DNA of 64,000 nt from Kibdelosporangium banguiense (GCF_017876405.1 NZ_JAGINW010000001.1:5035203-5099202); one strand, 5' to 3'; shown: positions 1 through 8,163, numbered from the stretch's first letter. The notes: generated from the letters alone by a model not told the origin. Numbers and translations: made by a program.

Positions 1-633
1 GCGATACGGAATGCCGGAAGGTTGAAGCCAGGCGGTTATGCGGCTGTTTTCAACGGTCTGCGGGCTCAGGGCTGGGGCGGGCTGATCCGTGGCAACAACT
101 TGCGTGCTCTGGCCCCCGGGCACGGAATTGAAGCCGGTGCCCTGCCTGCGTCGGTGATGAACGACTACATCGACCGGGTCTGGACGCGATACGCGTCGCA
201 GACCCTGACCGTGACACCGTTCGCCAACCAGCCGAATACGAAGTACTTCGGCCGGGTACAAGGCAATTTCATGGTTTTCACCAACGCGTCAGGCGGATTC
301 GCCACCCAGTTCGAGAAACCGGACTCCGACAGCGTCTTCGGCTGTCACAAGCGGCTGGACGCGCCGAACGACCTGGTCCGGGGCCCTATCTCGCGCACCC
401 TGTGCGCCGGGTTCAACCGGTCGACGTTGCTGGTCAACGCCAACCAGCCGGACCCGGACAACACGAACTTCTACCGTGACCCGGTGACCAACCACTTCTC
501 CCGGTTGATCCACGCACAAATGGCCGACGGCAAGGCTTACGGCTTCGCCTTCGACGATGTCGGGGCGCACGAGTCGCTTGTGCACGATGGAAATCCATTG
601 CAGGCGTACATGACGATCGATCCCCTGGACTAG
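1..633 (+). CDS. Beta-1,3-glucanase, glycoside hydrolase family 64, C-terminal part
   Basis: This is the last 210 codons of a secreted endo-beta-1,3-glucanase (laminaripentaose-producing, thaumatin-like GH64 fold) that cleaves beta-1,3-glucan such as fungal cell wall. The frame is open from base 1, so the start lies outside the window; the TTG at 22 is internal. Family features seen are LRAQGWGGLI, the segment SRTLCAGFNRSTLL, and the closing block with HFSRLIHAQMADGKAYGFAF followed by DDVG. The catalytic acids lie further upstream in this family and cannot be checked here. A hairpin follows the stop codon. The fold assignment comes from recognising these C-terminal motifs. Confidence 0.85.
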   Translation, partial: AIRNAGRLKPGGYAAVFNGLRAQGWGGLIRGNNLRALAPGHGIEAGALPASVMNDYIDRVWTRYASQTLTVTPFANQPNTKYFGRVQGNFMVFTNASGGFATQFEKPDSDSVFGCHKRLDAPNDLVRGPISRTLCAGFNRSTLLVNANQPDPDNTNFYRDPVTNHFSRLIHAQMADGKAYGFAFDDVGAHESLVHDGNPLQAYMTIDPLD

Positions 634-639
634 GCAATG

Positions 640-668
640 GCGCCTCGCGGGCTCAGCCTGCGAGGCGC
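640..668. terminator. Stem-loop between convergent genes
   Basis: A 13-bp inverted repeat (GCGCCTCGCGGGC with its complement, one G-T pair) has a three-base loop TCA. The loop is the stop codon of the methyltransferase read on the minus strand. It lies between the convergent glucanase and methyltransferase genes and could terminate both. There is no clear U-tract, which is common in actinomycetes. Confidence 0.6.
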
Positions 669-1501
669 GCCTCGATCAACCACGCTGCCGAGTCGTACAC
701 GACACCTTCCGCGGTCTGGTGTTCGGCCAGGTTTGCCCGCAGTTGCTCGAGCGCGGACTCCCTGACCTCGGCCTCGAGGTCCTTGACCAGACCGCAGAAG
801 TGGTCGTGCACGTAGTCGTACGCGTCCTCGGTGTCCTTACCGAAGTACATCGGTTCGCGGAGCGCCTGCAACTGGATGTTCTCGAACCCGGCCGGCGCCA
901 GCAGCGACCGCACGCGGTCCGGGTCGCTGAGCGAGAACGGGCTGGGCGCGGTGGGCGGCGGCATCGGCAGATCGCGGCCCGCGGCCAGAACGGCCCGGAA
1001 GGTGCTGAGCCACTCGTTGTCGGCCAGAGCCTGCCATGTCAGCAGAACAAGCCGGCCACCAGACCGGATGGCACGCGCGATGTTCTTGAACGCGGCAGCT
1101 GGATCGCCGAAGAACATCGCACCGTTCCGGCTGACCACGACATCGAAGTGACCTTCGGGGAACGGGTGGATCTGGGCGTCGCGCTGCTCGAAGGTCACGT
1201 TCGTGAGTTGCTCGGCCGCGGCTCGTTCTCGCGCGAGCCGCAGCATCTGTGATGACAGATCCACGCCAAGTGCCGTGCCGCAGCTGGCCGCACGGGCGAG
1301 GTCGCGTGTCGTGGTCCCGCTGCCGCATCCGATGTCGAGAACGTTGTCAGCAGGATCGACCGCGGCTGCGGCGAGGAGTTTCGGCTGGTAGCGGGCGACA
1401 CCCTGATCGAACCGGTCGGCGCGGGCGGTCCAGAACTCGCCGTTGGGGCCGTCCCACGCGGTCAGCTGGTCCGCATTGGAAGGATCGATACGCACAGTCA
1501 T
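653..1501 (-). CDS. SAM-dependent class I methyltransferase
   Basis: A 282-residue methyltransferase with a Rossmann-like SAM domain. Motif I is VLDIGCGSG at residues 54-62, followed by the acidic ribose-binding stretch GVDLSSQML, a motif with SRNGAMFFGDP, and GGRLVLLTW. The length and order fit the Methyltransf_11/25 type of small-molecule methyltransferases. The substrate is unknown. It stands alone, transcribed away from the aminotransferase-TetR pair's promoter region, and its last codons overlap a terminator-like hairpin. The ATG at 1501 gives the usual N-terminus. Confidence 0.85.
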   Translation of the reverse strand: MTVRIDPSNADQLTAWDGPNGEFWTARADRFDQGVARYQPKLLAAAAVDPADNVLDIGCGSGTTTRDLARAASCGTALGVDLSSQMLRLARERAAAEQLTNVTFEQRDAQIHPFPEGHFDVVVSRNGAMFFGDPAAAFKNIARAIRSGGRLVLLTWQALADNEWLSTFRAVLAAGRDLPMPPPTAPSPFSLSDPDRVRSLLAPAGFENIQLQALREPMYFGKDTEDAYDYVHDHFCGLVKDLEAEVRESALEQLRANLAEHQTAEGVVYDSAAWLIEARLAG

Positions 1502-1534
1502 CCAGATCCCCCAGGTTTTGTGTGTCTCACAACT

Positions 1535-2815
1535 TTATAGACAAGTCCGTAACGCTGTCCGCAGAATTCCGACCGCGATGTCGACCTCTTCGGCGGTGGT
1601 CGTCAAGGGCGGTGCCAGACGCAGGCAGTTGCGTTGTGACCCATCGCCTTTGACGATGTTCATCGACAGCCCGAGCCGCAGGCATTCCTCGGTCACCGCG
1701 CCACCGAGATCGTTGGCGGGCTGCTTGGTCTCGCGGTCCTCGACCAGTTCCAGCCCGACCAGCAGGCCCCGGCCGCGGACATCCCCGATCTGCGGGAACT
1801 CCGTTTGCAGCGCGCGCAACTGTTCCATCAGGTACGCGCCCATCTTCTGCGTCCGCTGTACGAGGTCCTCGTCGGCGATCACGTCCAGCACAGCGAGCCC
1901 GGCCGCGGCGGGCATCGGGTCGGAAACGTGCGTGGTGATGTGCAGGAAGCCGTTCTGCACAGCCTTTTCCGCGATCTCGGCGCTGGTGATCGTCGCGCCG
2001 AGCGGGATACCGCCGCCCAGGGTCTTGGACACCGTGAGGATGTCGGGAACCACGTCGTCGTGCTCGAACGCGAACATCGCACCTGTGCGGCCGAATCCGG
2101 TCTGGGCCTCGTCGGCGATCAGCAGCATGCCGCGCTCGTCGCACTTCTGCCTGGCGGCCCGCAAATAGCCGTCCGGCAACGGGATCACCCCACCTGCGGA
2201 CAGCACAGGCTCGACGACCATCGCCGCCAGCGAGCCGACCGAAGCCTGATCGACCAGGTCGAATCCGACGTCCAGGCAGGTCATGTCGCACGACCGCACG
2301 CAATGCCGGACCGGGCAGCGGTACTCATACGGTGCGGGGATCGCGAAGCTGCCTGGCATGTTGGGGCCGAAACCCTTGTGACCCATGGAGAACGTCACGG
2401 AGTTGGTGCCCGCGAGCAGACCGTGGAAACTGCGGGTCAGCCCGACGACCTCGAACTTGCCGGTGAACGCCTTCGCCAGCTTGAACGCGACCTCGTTGGT
2501 CTCCGACCCGGTGTTGAGCAGGATCGACTGCTCGAGCGGGTCCGGCAGCAGCTCGGCCAACCGCCTTGCCAGCTCCAGGACATCCTCGTTGATCATCCAG
2601 GAGTTGAGGTGGATGACCTCGCGTAACGAGCGTTCGACCGCCTCGGCGATCCGGGGGTGGTTGTGCCCCAGCGTCGAGCTGATCTGCCCGGACGTGAAAT
2701 CCAGGATGCGCCGTCCGTCGGTGGTCAGCACCCAGGAGCCCTCGGCCTTCTCGACCACGAACGGCGCGAAGTCGCCGGCGTAGCGGATCAGGAATCGTTC
2801 ACGCTCGTCGTTCAT
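1535..2815 (-). CDS. Class III PLP enzyme, 2,2-dialkylglycine decarboxylase-like
   Basis: A 426-residue fold-type I PLP enzyme. It most resembles 2,2-dialkylglycine decarboxylase (DgdA), which decarboxylates dialkylglycines and transaminates pyruvate. Matching stretches are DFTSGQISSTLGH, KGFGPNMPGSFAIPAP, LIADEAQTGFGRTG (PLP aspartate D235), TVSKTLGGGIPL (PLP lysine K264) and the distinctive THVSDPMPAAAGLAVLDV. Unlike classical DgdA it has a four-cysteine insert (C167, C172, C176, C180). The start at 2815 is chosen because its ATGA overlaps the stop of the upstream TetR gene; the longer open frame is an artefact. Other omega-aminotransferases are possible, but the THVSDP block favours the decarboxylase branch. 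Confidence 0.8.
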   Translation of the reverse strand: MNDERERFLIRYAGDFAPFVVEKAEGSWVLTTDGRRILDFTSGQISSTLGHNHPRIAEAVERSLREVIHLNSWMINEDVLELARRLAELLPDPLEQSILLNTGSETNEVAFKLAKAFTGKFEVVGLTRSFHGLLAGTNSVTFSMGHKGFGPNMPGSFAIPAPYEYRCPVRHCVRSCDMTCLDVGFDLVDQASVGSLAAMVVEPVLSAGGVIPLPDGYLRAARQKCDERGMLLIADEAQTGFGRTGAMFAFEHDDVVPDILTVSKTLGGGIPLGATITSAEIAEKAVQNGFLHITTHVSDPMPAAAGLAVLDVIADEDLVQRTQKMGAYLMEQLRALQTEFPQIGDVRGRGLLVGLELVEDRETKQPANDLGGAVTEECLRLGLSMNIVKGDGSQRNCLRLAPPLTTTAEEVDIAVGILRTALRTCL

Positions 2816-3492
2816 ACCCGCTCCTGTTTCACACGCAGGCCCAGGATCAGCAGCTCCAGCGAGGCCTCGAAACTGCGGTCCATCGGCCGGACCCGGCCGG
2901 ATTCCCAGCGCGTCATGAAGGCGTTGCCGGCCAGCAGGTCCATGTTGCGGGTCATGGCCGGGTACGCGTTCGGGTTGACCGACCGGAGCTGGCCGGCGTA
3001 TTCCTCCTGCCAGTCGTCCTCGACGTCCAGCGGGCCGCTGGCCAGCTCCAGGCTGACCCAGCCGAGGATGAACCCGGCCACCGCGTTGTAGACGTCCACC
3101 AGGTCGCGGCCGGTGAACCCGGCCCGCTCCAGAACGTTGAGCACGCGCTCGACCAGTGGCAACGCCGCCGTGGTCACCACCAGCTGAGACCCGATGACAG
3201 GGGACAGGTTGGGGTGGCGGTGCATCGCCTGCCGGCACAGCCGGGCGACCTCGACCAGCCATTCGTCCCACCTCAGCTCGTGGTCGGCGGGCAGCACGAT
3301 GTCGTCGAGAACAGTCGCCGTGACGGCCCCCACCAGCTGGGCCTTCGTGCCGATATGCCAGTACAGGGCCGTCGGATAGACCCCGATCTCTTTGGCCAGG
3401 GCGCGCATGGACAGCGCCTCCAGGCCGTGTTGGTCCACGTAACGCAGGGCGGCGGTCACGATCTCCGGACGCGACAACGACCTACGGCCCAT
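2812..3492 (-). CDS. TetR family regulator of the dialkylglycine decarboxylase-like gene
   Basis: A 226-residue TetR/AcrR protein. Its N-terminal helix-turn-helix contains LRYVDQHGLEALSMRALAKE and IGVYPTALYWHIGTKAQLV, followed by a C-terminal ligand domain of the TetR_C type. The start at 3492 is preceded by GGGAG at a normal distance. An upstream extension of the frame would run through the operators and is rejected. The gene overlaps the PLP-enzyme gene by ATGA, so the two are translationally coupled and the repressor probably controls its own operon through the palindromes at 3532-3568. Confidence 0.88.
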   Translation of the reverse strand: MGRRSLSRPEIVTAALRYVDQHGLEALSMRALAKEIGVYPTALYWHIGTKAQLVGAVTATVLDDIVLPADHELRWDEWLVEVARLCRQAMHRHPNLSPVIGSQLVVTTAALPLVERVLNVLERAGFTGRDLVDVYNAVAGFILGWVSLELASGPLDVEDDWQEEYAGQLRSVNPNAYPAMTRNMDLLAGNAFMTRWESGRVRPMDRSFEASLELLILGLRVKQERV

Positions 3493-3531
3493 CAGGACAC
3501 TCCCACCGCCAGACGTCAAATGCGTCCGCGA

Positions 3532-3568
3532 TTGTACGGTGTACAGATCACTCTTGTACGTTGTACAA
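3532..3568. promoter_or_regulatory. Double TetR operator
   Basis: Two palindromes lie about 40-60 bp upstream of the TetR start. TTGTACGGTGTACAG is at 3532-3546 and the perfect TTGTACGTTGTACAA (6-bp arms, 3-bp spacer) is at 3554-3568. Centre-to-centre distance is 22 bp, about two helical turns, which suits side-by-side dimers. The core GTACGGTGTAC recurs at the TetR/ABC locus at 60567-60600. Assignment to this regulator is an inference from position. Confidence 0.75.
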
Positions 3569-3765
3569 GTCACGTTGGGTGTCTTCGCCGCCCGCCTGCC
3601 GCGGCTTTCGTCCACTGTGCTTTTCCACAGTGGACGACTGGCCACCCCCGCGCCGCCCGGCGGCTCGCATTCGGCAAAACCCGAACGTGACCTGGGGCCC
3701 ATTCGTCACAAAAAAGTTCTAGGGTGAGTCACATCCATGCACCAGCGTCGGTGGTGGAGGAGCCG

Positions 3766-4209
3766 ATGAGAATGTGGCGCAGGCCGCGAGCGGCCGCCCG
3801 AGCCCGGGCCGACCTGGCCCGAAGCCTCGCCGCCCTGATCGACTTAGTCGACCAAGGCGTCCGCGAGCAACCCAACGCCGAGGAAACCATCGCCGAGTGC
3901 TGCCGCGCCGGCGAGATCCCCAACGACGTGGCCCGCCGCGGCGGGCGCATAGTCAGCGAATACGCCAGGCTCCACCGCGAGGCCACCGACCACGCCGCCG
4001 GCCCAGGCTCGCTGCAGAACCGTGTCGCCGAACTCCTGATGTACCACGCCACCACAGTCGAAGGCTGCCTCAAACTCGCCTTCTCCCACTTCTGGAGCCC
4101 CAAGGCCCAACGCCACGGCCACACCCACTCAGGCCTCGGCGAACCAGCCCGAACCCTGCGCGAATCCGGCACAGCCCTGCGCCTCTGGCTCAACGACCTG
4201 GAGAAGTAG
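3766..4209 (+). CDS. Hypothetical helical protein
   Basis: A 147-residue protein of unknown function. The ATG at 3766 has GGAGG five bases upstream and is preferred over the GTG at 3724. The sequence is arginine/alanine rich and predicted to be almost all helix, with repeated ARARADLARSLAALI-type stretches and a C-terminal ESGTALRLWLNDLEK. No catalytic motif, signal peptide or membrane segment is evident. It is convergent with the HEPN-like gene, its stop only five bases from that gene's stop, so it is probably not part of that operon. Confidence 0.6.
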   Translation: MRMWRRPRAAARARADLARSLAALIDLVDQGVREQPNAEETIAECCRAGEIPNDVARRGGRIVSEYARLHREATDHAAGPGSLQNRVAELLMYHATTVEGCLKLAFSHFWSPKAQRHGHTHSGLGEPARTLRESGTALRLWLNDLEK

Positions 4210-4214
4210 CGTCT

Positions 4215-4574
4215 TCAGATCACTGATGTGCCTTGCCGCAGCGCCGCGCAGATCCGGCTCGCAGTGGCGTGCAACGAATACAGCTCATGGACTGTCGGCG
4301 CGAGCTCGTAGTCGTGATGGTGGGACGCCCGGCTCAACGTTGACCAGAGAGCTGCTGCTTCATGGGCCGTGTCCGTGTCGACGATCTGCCTCAGCGCGAT
4401 GAACTGGGCACGCATGCTGCACGAGTTCATTTCGGGCCGCCGCGACTCCCACAGTGCGGTGATCTCGTTCTCGACGGCGAGCCGAAGCAGCCAGACACAG
4501 CACTGCGGCCAGACTCCGATGAGTTCGCCCGGCGTGCCCAGCAGCTGCCTGACGTAGTCCAGTCGTTCGTTCAC
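4215..4574 (-). CDS. Small HEPN-like protein, partner of the SMC-like ATPase
   Basis: A 119-residue helical protein with the segment LWSTLSRASHHHDYELAPT. This contains an R-x4-H arrangement, the signature of HEPN-fold RNases, in the expected place near the start of the last long helices. The GTG start at 4574 overlaps the ATPase stop (GTGA) and has GGAG five bases upstream; an ATG at 4589 is the alternative. The tight coupling says the two proteins act together. HEPN membership is inferred from helix pattern and motif only. No other domain is visible. Confidence 0.55.
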   Translation of the reverse strand: MNERLDYVRQLLGTPGELIGVWPQCCVWLLRLAVENEITALWESRRPEMNSCSMRAQFIALRQIVDTDTAHEAAALWSTLSRASHHHDYELAPTVHELYSLHATASRICAALRQGTSVI

Positions 4575-6976
4575 TGCCTCTCCACCCATGACGCGAGTGC
4601 CTCAGTGTCCTTGATCAGCTGGCCGAGATCGCCTTCGTAGCCACGATGGGCGCCTTGCTTGCAGGCCTGCACCGTCTCGACTGCCCGTGGACCCGAGATC
4701 TTTATCCGGCTGTAGAGGTCGGCGTTGCGGGTCGGATCGTCGAACACCGCCAAGGTGAGTTTCTCGTGGGTGGTGCGGGTCGTCTCGATCAGGTCGTCAA
4801 CGTCGTGGTACCTCTCGCCACGGCTGAGCCGCCGCGACCGGATCACCTGATGGCTGACCGCGTCCAGGGCCGACCGGCACATGCTGACGACGATCTCGCA
4901 ACGGAAGGCGGCTGGCATCTGAGTCGTCCTGGCCACCGCGCGTGCGTCGGCCAGGTAGCGTTTCACCGGATTCCCGGCCGCCCGAAGCTCCACTCTGGAC
5001 TGTTCACCGCGAACGACTTCCCAGATCGTCGCGGGCAGCTTCTGCCGGCGGACGGCTTCGGCGAGGCGGTCGTCGTGCGTGAAGACAATGACCTGCCGAT
5101 CCTCGGCGAGATCCGAGAGTACGCGAGCAAGACCGTCCACTTTGGCGGGATCCATCGCCTGGACGGGGTCGTCGATCATGACGAACCGGAACGGACTCTG
5201 CTCGACTGTCGCGCGCGGAAGGAACAGTGACAGAGCCAGTGCGTGGAGCTCTCCTTGACTCATCACACCGAGCGCGGCGCTCCGTGACCCGTCGACCTGG
5301 ACCTCAAGATCGACCTTGCGCTGGACCAGGCCGCCGGCCAGCTTGAACTTGCCCAGGTCGACATTGCTCTGCTGGCGCAGTGAATGCCAGATCCGTTGCG
5401 CGGCCTCCGCGTACGGCAGCACACGCTGGTCACGCAGGTCGTCCCAGGCCTTCTTGATCCATTCCTGGGCGGCATGGAGTTGCTTGCGGCGTTCGGCGTT
5501 CGCCGCGACCTGGCGTGCCTGCTCCAGCCAAGCCAGCAGTTTGCCGGCAAACGGCTGCCAGACCTCGTTGCGGCGAGTCAGCTCCTGCTCGGATGCCGCC
5601 CGCAGGTCACGTACCTTTCGTGAGAGGACGTGATGACGTTCCCACAACTGGGAAGCAACGTCCTCGGGCGACTGGAGCGTGGCGAGCGCGCGCCATTCTC
5701 GCCACGCTGCAAGTGCTTCCGTCGTGTCGACACCTGGATGCCCCTCGGCCAGCTCGGCAGGGATCGGAGCGATGAGTTCACGCACGTCGTCCTGTGCATG
5801 ACCGACTTCGAGCTCCGCCGCCCGTAGTTGCGCGGCAACGGATTCATGAGTGGTTACCGCAGTCGTGGCCCGAACACGCCAGTCCTGATCAAGGTGGCCC
5901 GCGGCGCAGACCGGACATGGTCCGTCGCCTGTCGACTCGTGGAGCAGCAGCGCGCGGCGAAGCAGATCCGCGGTGTCGCGCGCCGAGCTGACGTCGGCGG
6001 TTCTGCGGTGATTGAGCACGCCGAGCGCTGTGCTCAGACGCTCCACTGCGGCCTTGACCAGATCGTCGCCAGGCAATGGCAACTCCGCGAGCCGCCGAAG
6101 TGCCGTCCCAGCGGTTGTGTTCGCGTCGCCAGGCGCGACAAGCCCGGCGAGCCGTGCGAGATCAGGCTGGGCCGGCTGGAGCATGCGGGCGCATTCCGCC
6201 GCCCGTGGATCGTCGATCTCGGTGCATTCCGTGAGCAGGGCTTTCCGGTCGCTGGTGACGATTTTCGCCGCGTCGTTGAGCTGCTTGAAGGACTCCTGCA
6301 GGCGTTTGCGAGTGTCGGAAAGCGACTCGAGGCCCAGCAGCCGGAAGACCGAGTCATAGAGTTCACTGGGTTTGCTGTTGATGAGTTTGCCCAGCTCACT
6401 GTAAGACAGGAACGGCCGGTAGGTGACCAGCTCCGAACGCCATCTGTCGCCATTGTAGGCAACAGAATCCTGACCGGTGCGAATCCACCAGCCGGCATCG
6501 TCGATCTTGTCGTTCTGCCAGCTCCGGCTGATCCGGATTTTGCTGTCCCGGTGCGCCGACACCAGGTCGACGGCGACCGTCGCGGGCCCGTCGTGGTGCA
6601 GGTTGCGCCAGCCCTCGCGCCAGACCGAGGTTCGTGCGCTCCACCTTTCGTTGTCGCCGGTCATCGCCACCTCGGCGGCCTCGGCGAAGCTCGACTTGCC
6701 CGAGCCGTTGCGGCCGGTGACCAGGGTCAGGCCCGGACCGGGCGTGACCTGCAATGTCTTTCTCGGCCCGATTCCCCGGAACCCCTCGACATGGATCGCG
6801 TTGAGAAATACCTGCCGCGGACTGTCCGGCTGTTCTTCCAGCGGACGGCCGGAACTGTCGCCGGGATCGTCTCTGCCGTCGAACGCGGCGAGCACCAAAG
6901 TGTGTACCGCCGGATCCGCAGTGCTGGTCAATCGCTCGACCAGCAGTTCACGCACGCCGTCGGTCGCCGAGTTCAA
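4571..6976 (-). CDS. SMC/Rad50-like ABC-class ATPase with CxxC hook, candidate defence protein
   Basis: An 801-residue ATPase. In order it shows Walker A GRNGSGKSS (residues 88-96), about 250 residues of helical arm, a CPVC motif (354-357) like the zinc hook of Rad50/RloC, a second arm, ABC signature MSQGE (572-576), Walker B FVMIDDP (598-604) and H-loop FTHDD (about 634). A separate helical C-terminal domain of roughly 130 residues contains RCEIVVSMCRSALDAVS and ACKQGAHRGYEGDLGQL. This overall plan resembles anticodon-nuclease RloC and other phage-defence ATPases. The TTG at 6976 is used because CGGGAGG lies five bases upstream. The gene is coupled to the HEPN-like gene. The defence role is an inference. 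Confidence 0.75.
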   Translation of the reverse strand: MNSATDGVRELLVERLTSTADPAVHTLVLAAFDGRDDPGDSSGRPLEEQPDSPRQVFLNAIHVEGFRGIGPRKTLQVTPGPGLTLVTGRNGSGKSSFAEAAEVAMTGDNERWSARTSVWREGWRNLHHDGPATVAVDLVSAHRDSKIRISRSWQNDKIDDAGWWIRTGQDSVAYNGDRWRSELVTYRPFLSYSELGKLINSKPSELYDSVFRLLGLESLSDTRKRLQESFKQLNDAAKIVTSDRKALLTECTEIDDPRAAECARMLQPAQPDLARLAGLVAPGDANTTAGTALRRLAELPLPGDDLVKAAVERLSTALGVLNHRRTADVSSARDTADLLRRALLLHESTGDGPCPVCAAGHLDQDWRVRATTAVTTHESVAAQLRAAELEVGHAQDDVRELIAPIPAELAEGHPGVDTTEALAAWREWRALATLQSPEDVASQLWERHHVLSRKVRDLRAASEQELTRRNEVWQPFAGKLLAWLEQARQVAANAERRKQLHAAQEWIKKAWDDLRDQRVLPYAEAAQRIWHSLRQQSNVDLGKFKLAGGLVQRKVDLEVQVDGSRSAALGVMSQGELHALALSLFLPRATVEQSPFRFVMIDDPVQAMDPAKVDGLARVLSDLAEDRQVIVFTHDDRLAEAVRRQKLPATIWEVVRGEQSRVELRAAGNPVKRYLADARAVARTTQMPAAFRCEIVVSMCRSALDAVSHQVIRSRRLSRGERYHDVDDLIETTRTTHEKLTLAVFDDPTRNADLYSRIKISGPRAVETVQACKQGAHRGYEGDLGQLIKDTEALASWVERQ

Positions 6977-7108
6977 AAGAACCTCCCGGAAGCACAATTC
7001 AATGTACAGTTCTCACCTCCCAATCGCGGATGCGTCATCGCCGTTACGCAGGTTGCCGCGTTGTCTTTTCGGAGTACTGAAATGCGCAGCTCAACGAGGG
7101 GTCCCTTC

Positions 7109-7456
7109 ATGAAGAGAGCTTCATCGGGGACTCACCGGACTCTCGTTGGAGCGGTGATCCTGGGTGAGAGCGGCGACCCGGTGAACCCGGGCGGTGCGGG
7201 CCTGGCACCGGTGAAATCCATTGACATTGCGGGAATGCATCAGGGACTGGCGGAGGCCGAAGTCCTGCTCGCGGTCAACCCACACAATGTCCTTTGTGGT
7301 CCCAACGGAGTCGCTCGCGTGTTCGGGCCACAGAAAGGAGCCACGCCAGAACAGGTCTCGGTCCTGTCCGACGCCCTCGAACGGTGGGCTGTCGGACGCT
7401 GCCGAGCGAGTGCTCCGGCTCATGCTGGTCGGCAGTCGAATCACCAAGTCGGGTGA
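7109..7456 (+). pseudogene. Glycerate kinase remnant (central fragment)
   Basis: This frame encodes about 90 residues that match the middle of family-1 glycerate kinases (GarK/GlxK). There is ESGDPVNPGGAGLAPVKSID, then EVLLAVNPHNVLCGPNG and the hallmark FGPQKGATPEQ, then LSDALERWA. The N-terminal third, including the conserved GGSA-DGGAG region, and the whole C-terminal third are missing. It therefore cannot be an active kinase (normal length about 370-380 residues). It sits between the ATPase module and a convergent SDR and probably marks a past rearrangement at this point. Confidence 0.75.
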
Positions 7457-8163
7457 ACGCTCACACCACCATCCACGACGAGGTCATGCCCGGTGATCCA
7501 CGTGGCCAGCGGCGAAGCCAGGAAAACGCAGGCATTGCCGACATCCTCAGCCGTGCCAAGCCTTTTGAGAGGCGCGGACGCTTCCCAGCGCCGCACACCC
7601 TCAGGCCACGCATCACCCAATCCAGGACGGTCGATCAACCCGGGCGAGACCGTGTTCACCCGAATTCCGAACCGCCCATACTCCAACGCCGCCGACCTCG
7701 CATGCATGATCAACGCAGCCTTCGACGCATTGTAATGAGCATGCCCCCACGCAGGCTGCGTCCCCTCAATCGAGGCAATATGCGTGACCGAACCCCCACT
7801 GTCCCGCATAACCTCTGCGGCAGCCTGCGTACAAGCGAACGCGCTCAAAACATTGGTATCCACCACAGCGCGCCAATCCGCGGCAGTCATCCCCGCCAGA
7901 TCCTGCACAGGCTGGACCCCGGCATTGTTGACGACCGCATCCAACCGCCCCAACCACCCAAAAGCCTCACGCACAAGCCGATGACAAGCTGCCTCATCAC
8001 TGAGATCAGCCCGCACCGCAACAGAATCAGCCAGCTCTTCAACCTCGCCCCGGTGATAGTGCGCAACAACTCGCGCACCCGCCCCAGCGAACTGCCGCGC
8101 GATTCCCCGCCCAATCAGCCCACTCGCCCCGGTAACAAGCACAACCGAACCGTCAAGATCCAT
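7441..8163 (-). CDS. Short-chain dehydrogenase/reductase
   Basis: A 240-residue classical SDR, an NAD(P)-dependent oxidoreductase. The nucleotide motif TGASGLIGRGIA is near the N-terminus, followed by the structural NNAGV, a serine in HIASIEG, the catalytic YNASKAA and the family's closing ITGHDLVVDGGVSVHP. The length is typical. The substrate cannot be told. The 3' end overlaps the glycerate kinase remnant on the other strand by 16 bases. The divergent neighbour on the right is the UDG-like gene, so the 71-bp gap holds both promoters. Confidence 0.88.
   Translation of the reverse strand: MDLDGSVVLVTGASGLIGRGIARQFAGAGARVVAHYHRGEVEELADSVAVRADLSDEAACHRLVREAFGWLGRLDAVVNNAGVQPVQDLAGMTAADWRAVVDTNVLSAFACTQAAAEVMRDSGGSVTHIASIEGTQPAWGHAHYNASKAALIMHARSAALEYGRFGIRVNTVSPGLIDRPGLGDAWPEGVRRWEASAPLKRLGTAEDVGNACVFLASPLATWITGHDLVVDGGVSVHPTW

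Noticed and set aside
1535-3271. A 578-codon open frame for the PLP enzyme
   Set aside because: The N-terminal 150 codons lie antisense-free but out of frame inside the TetR gene; the family starts at 2815 with an ATGA coupling.
3766-4209. The 147-residue protein as a third part of the ATPase/HEPN module
   Set aside because: It is on the opposite strand, convergent, with its own ribosome site and no shared motif.
5828-7108. Long plus-strand frame across the ATPase gene
   Set aside because: It is an antisense shadow of the ATPase; only its last part (from 7109) carries real glycerate kinase similarity.
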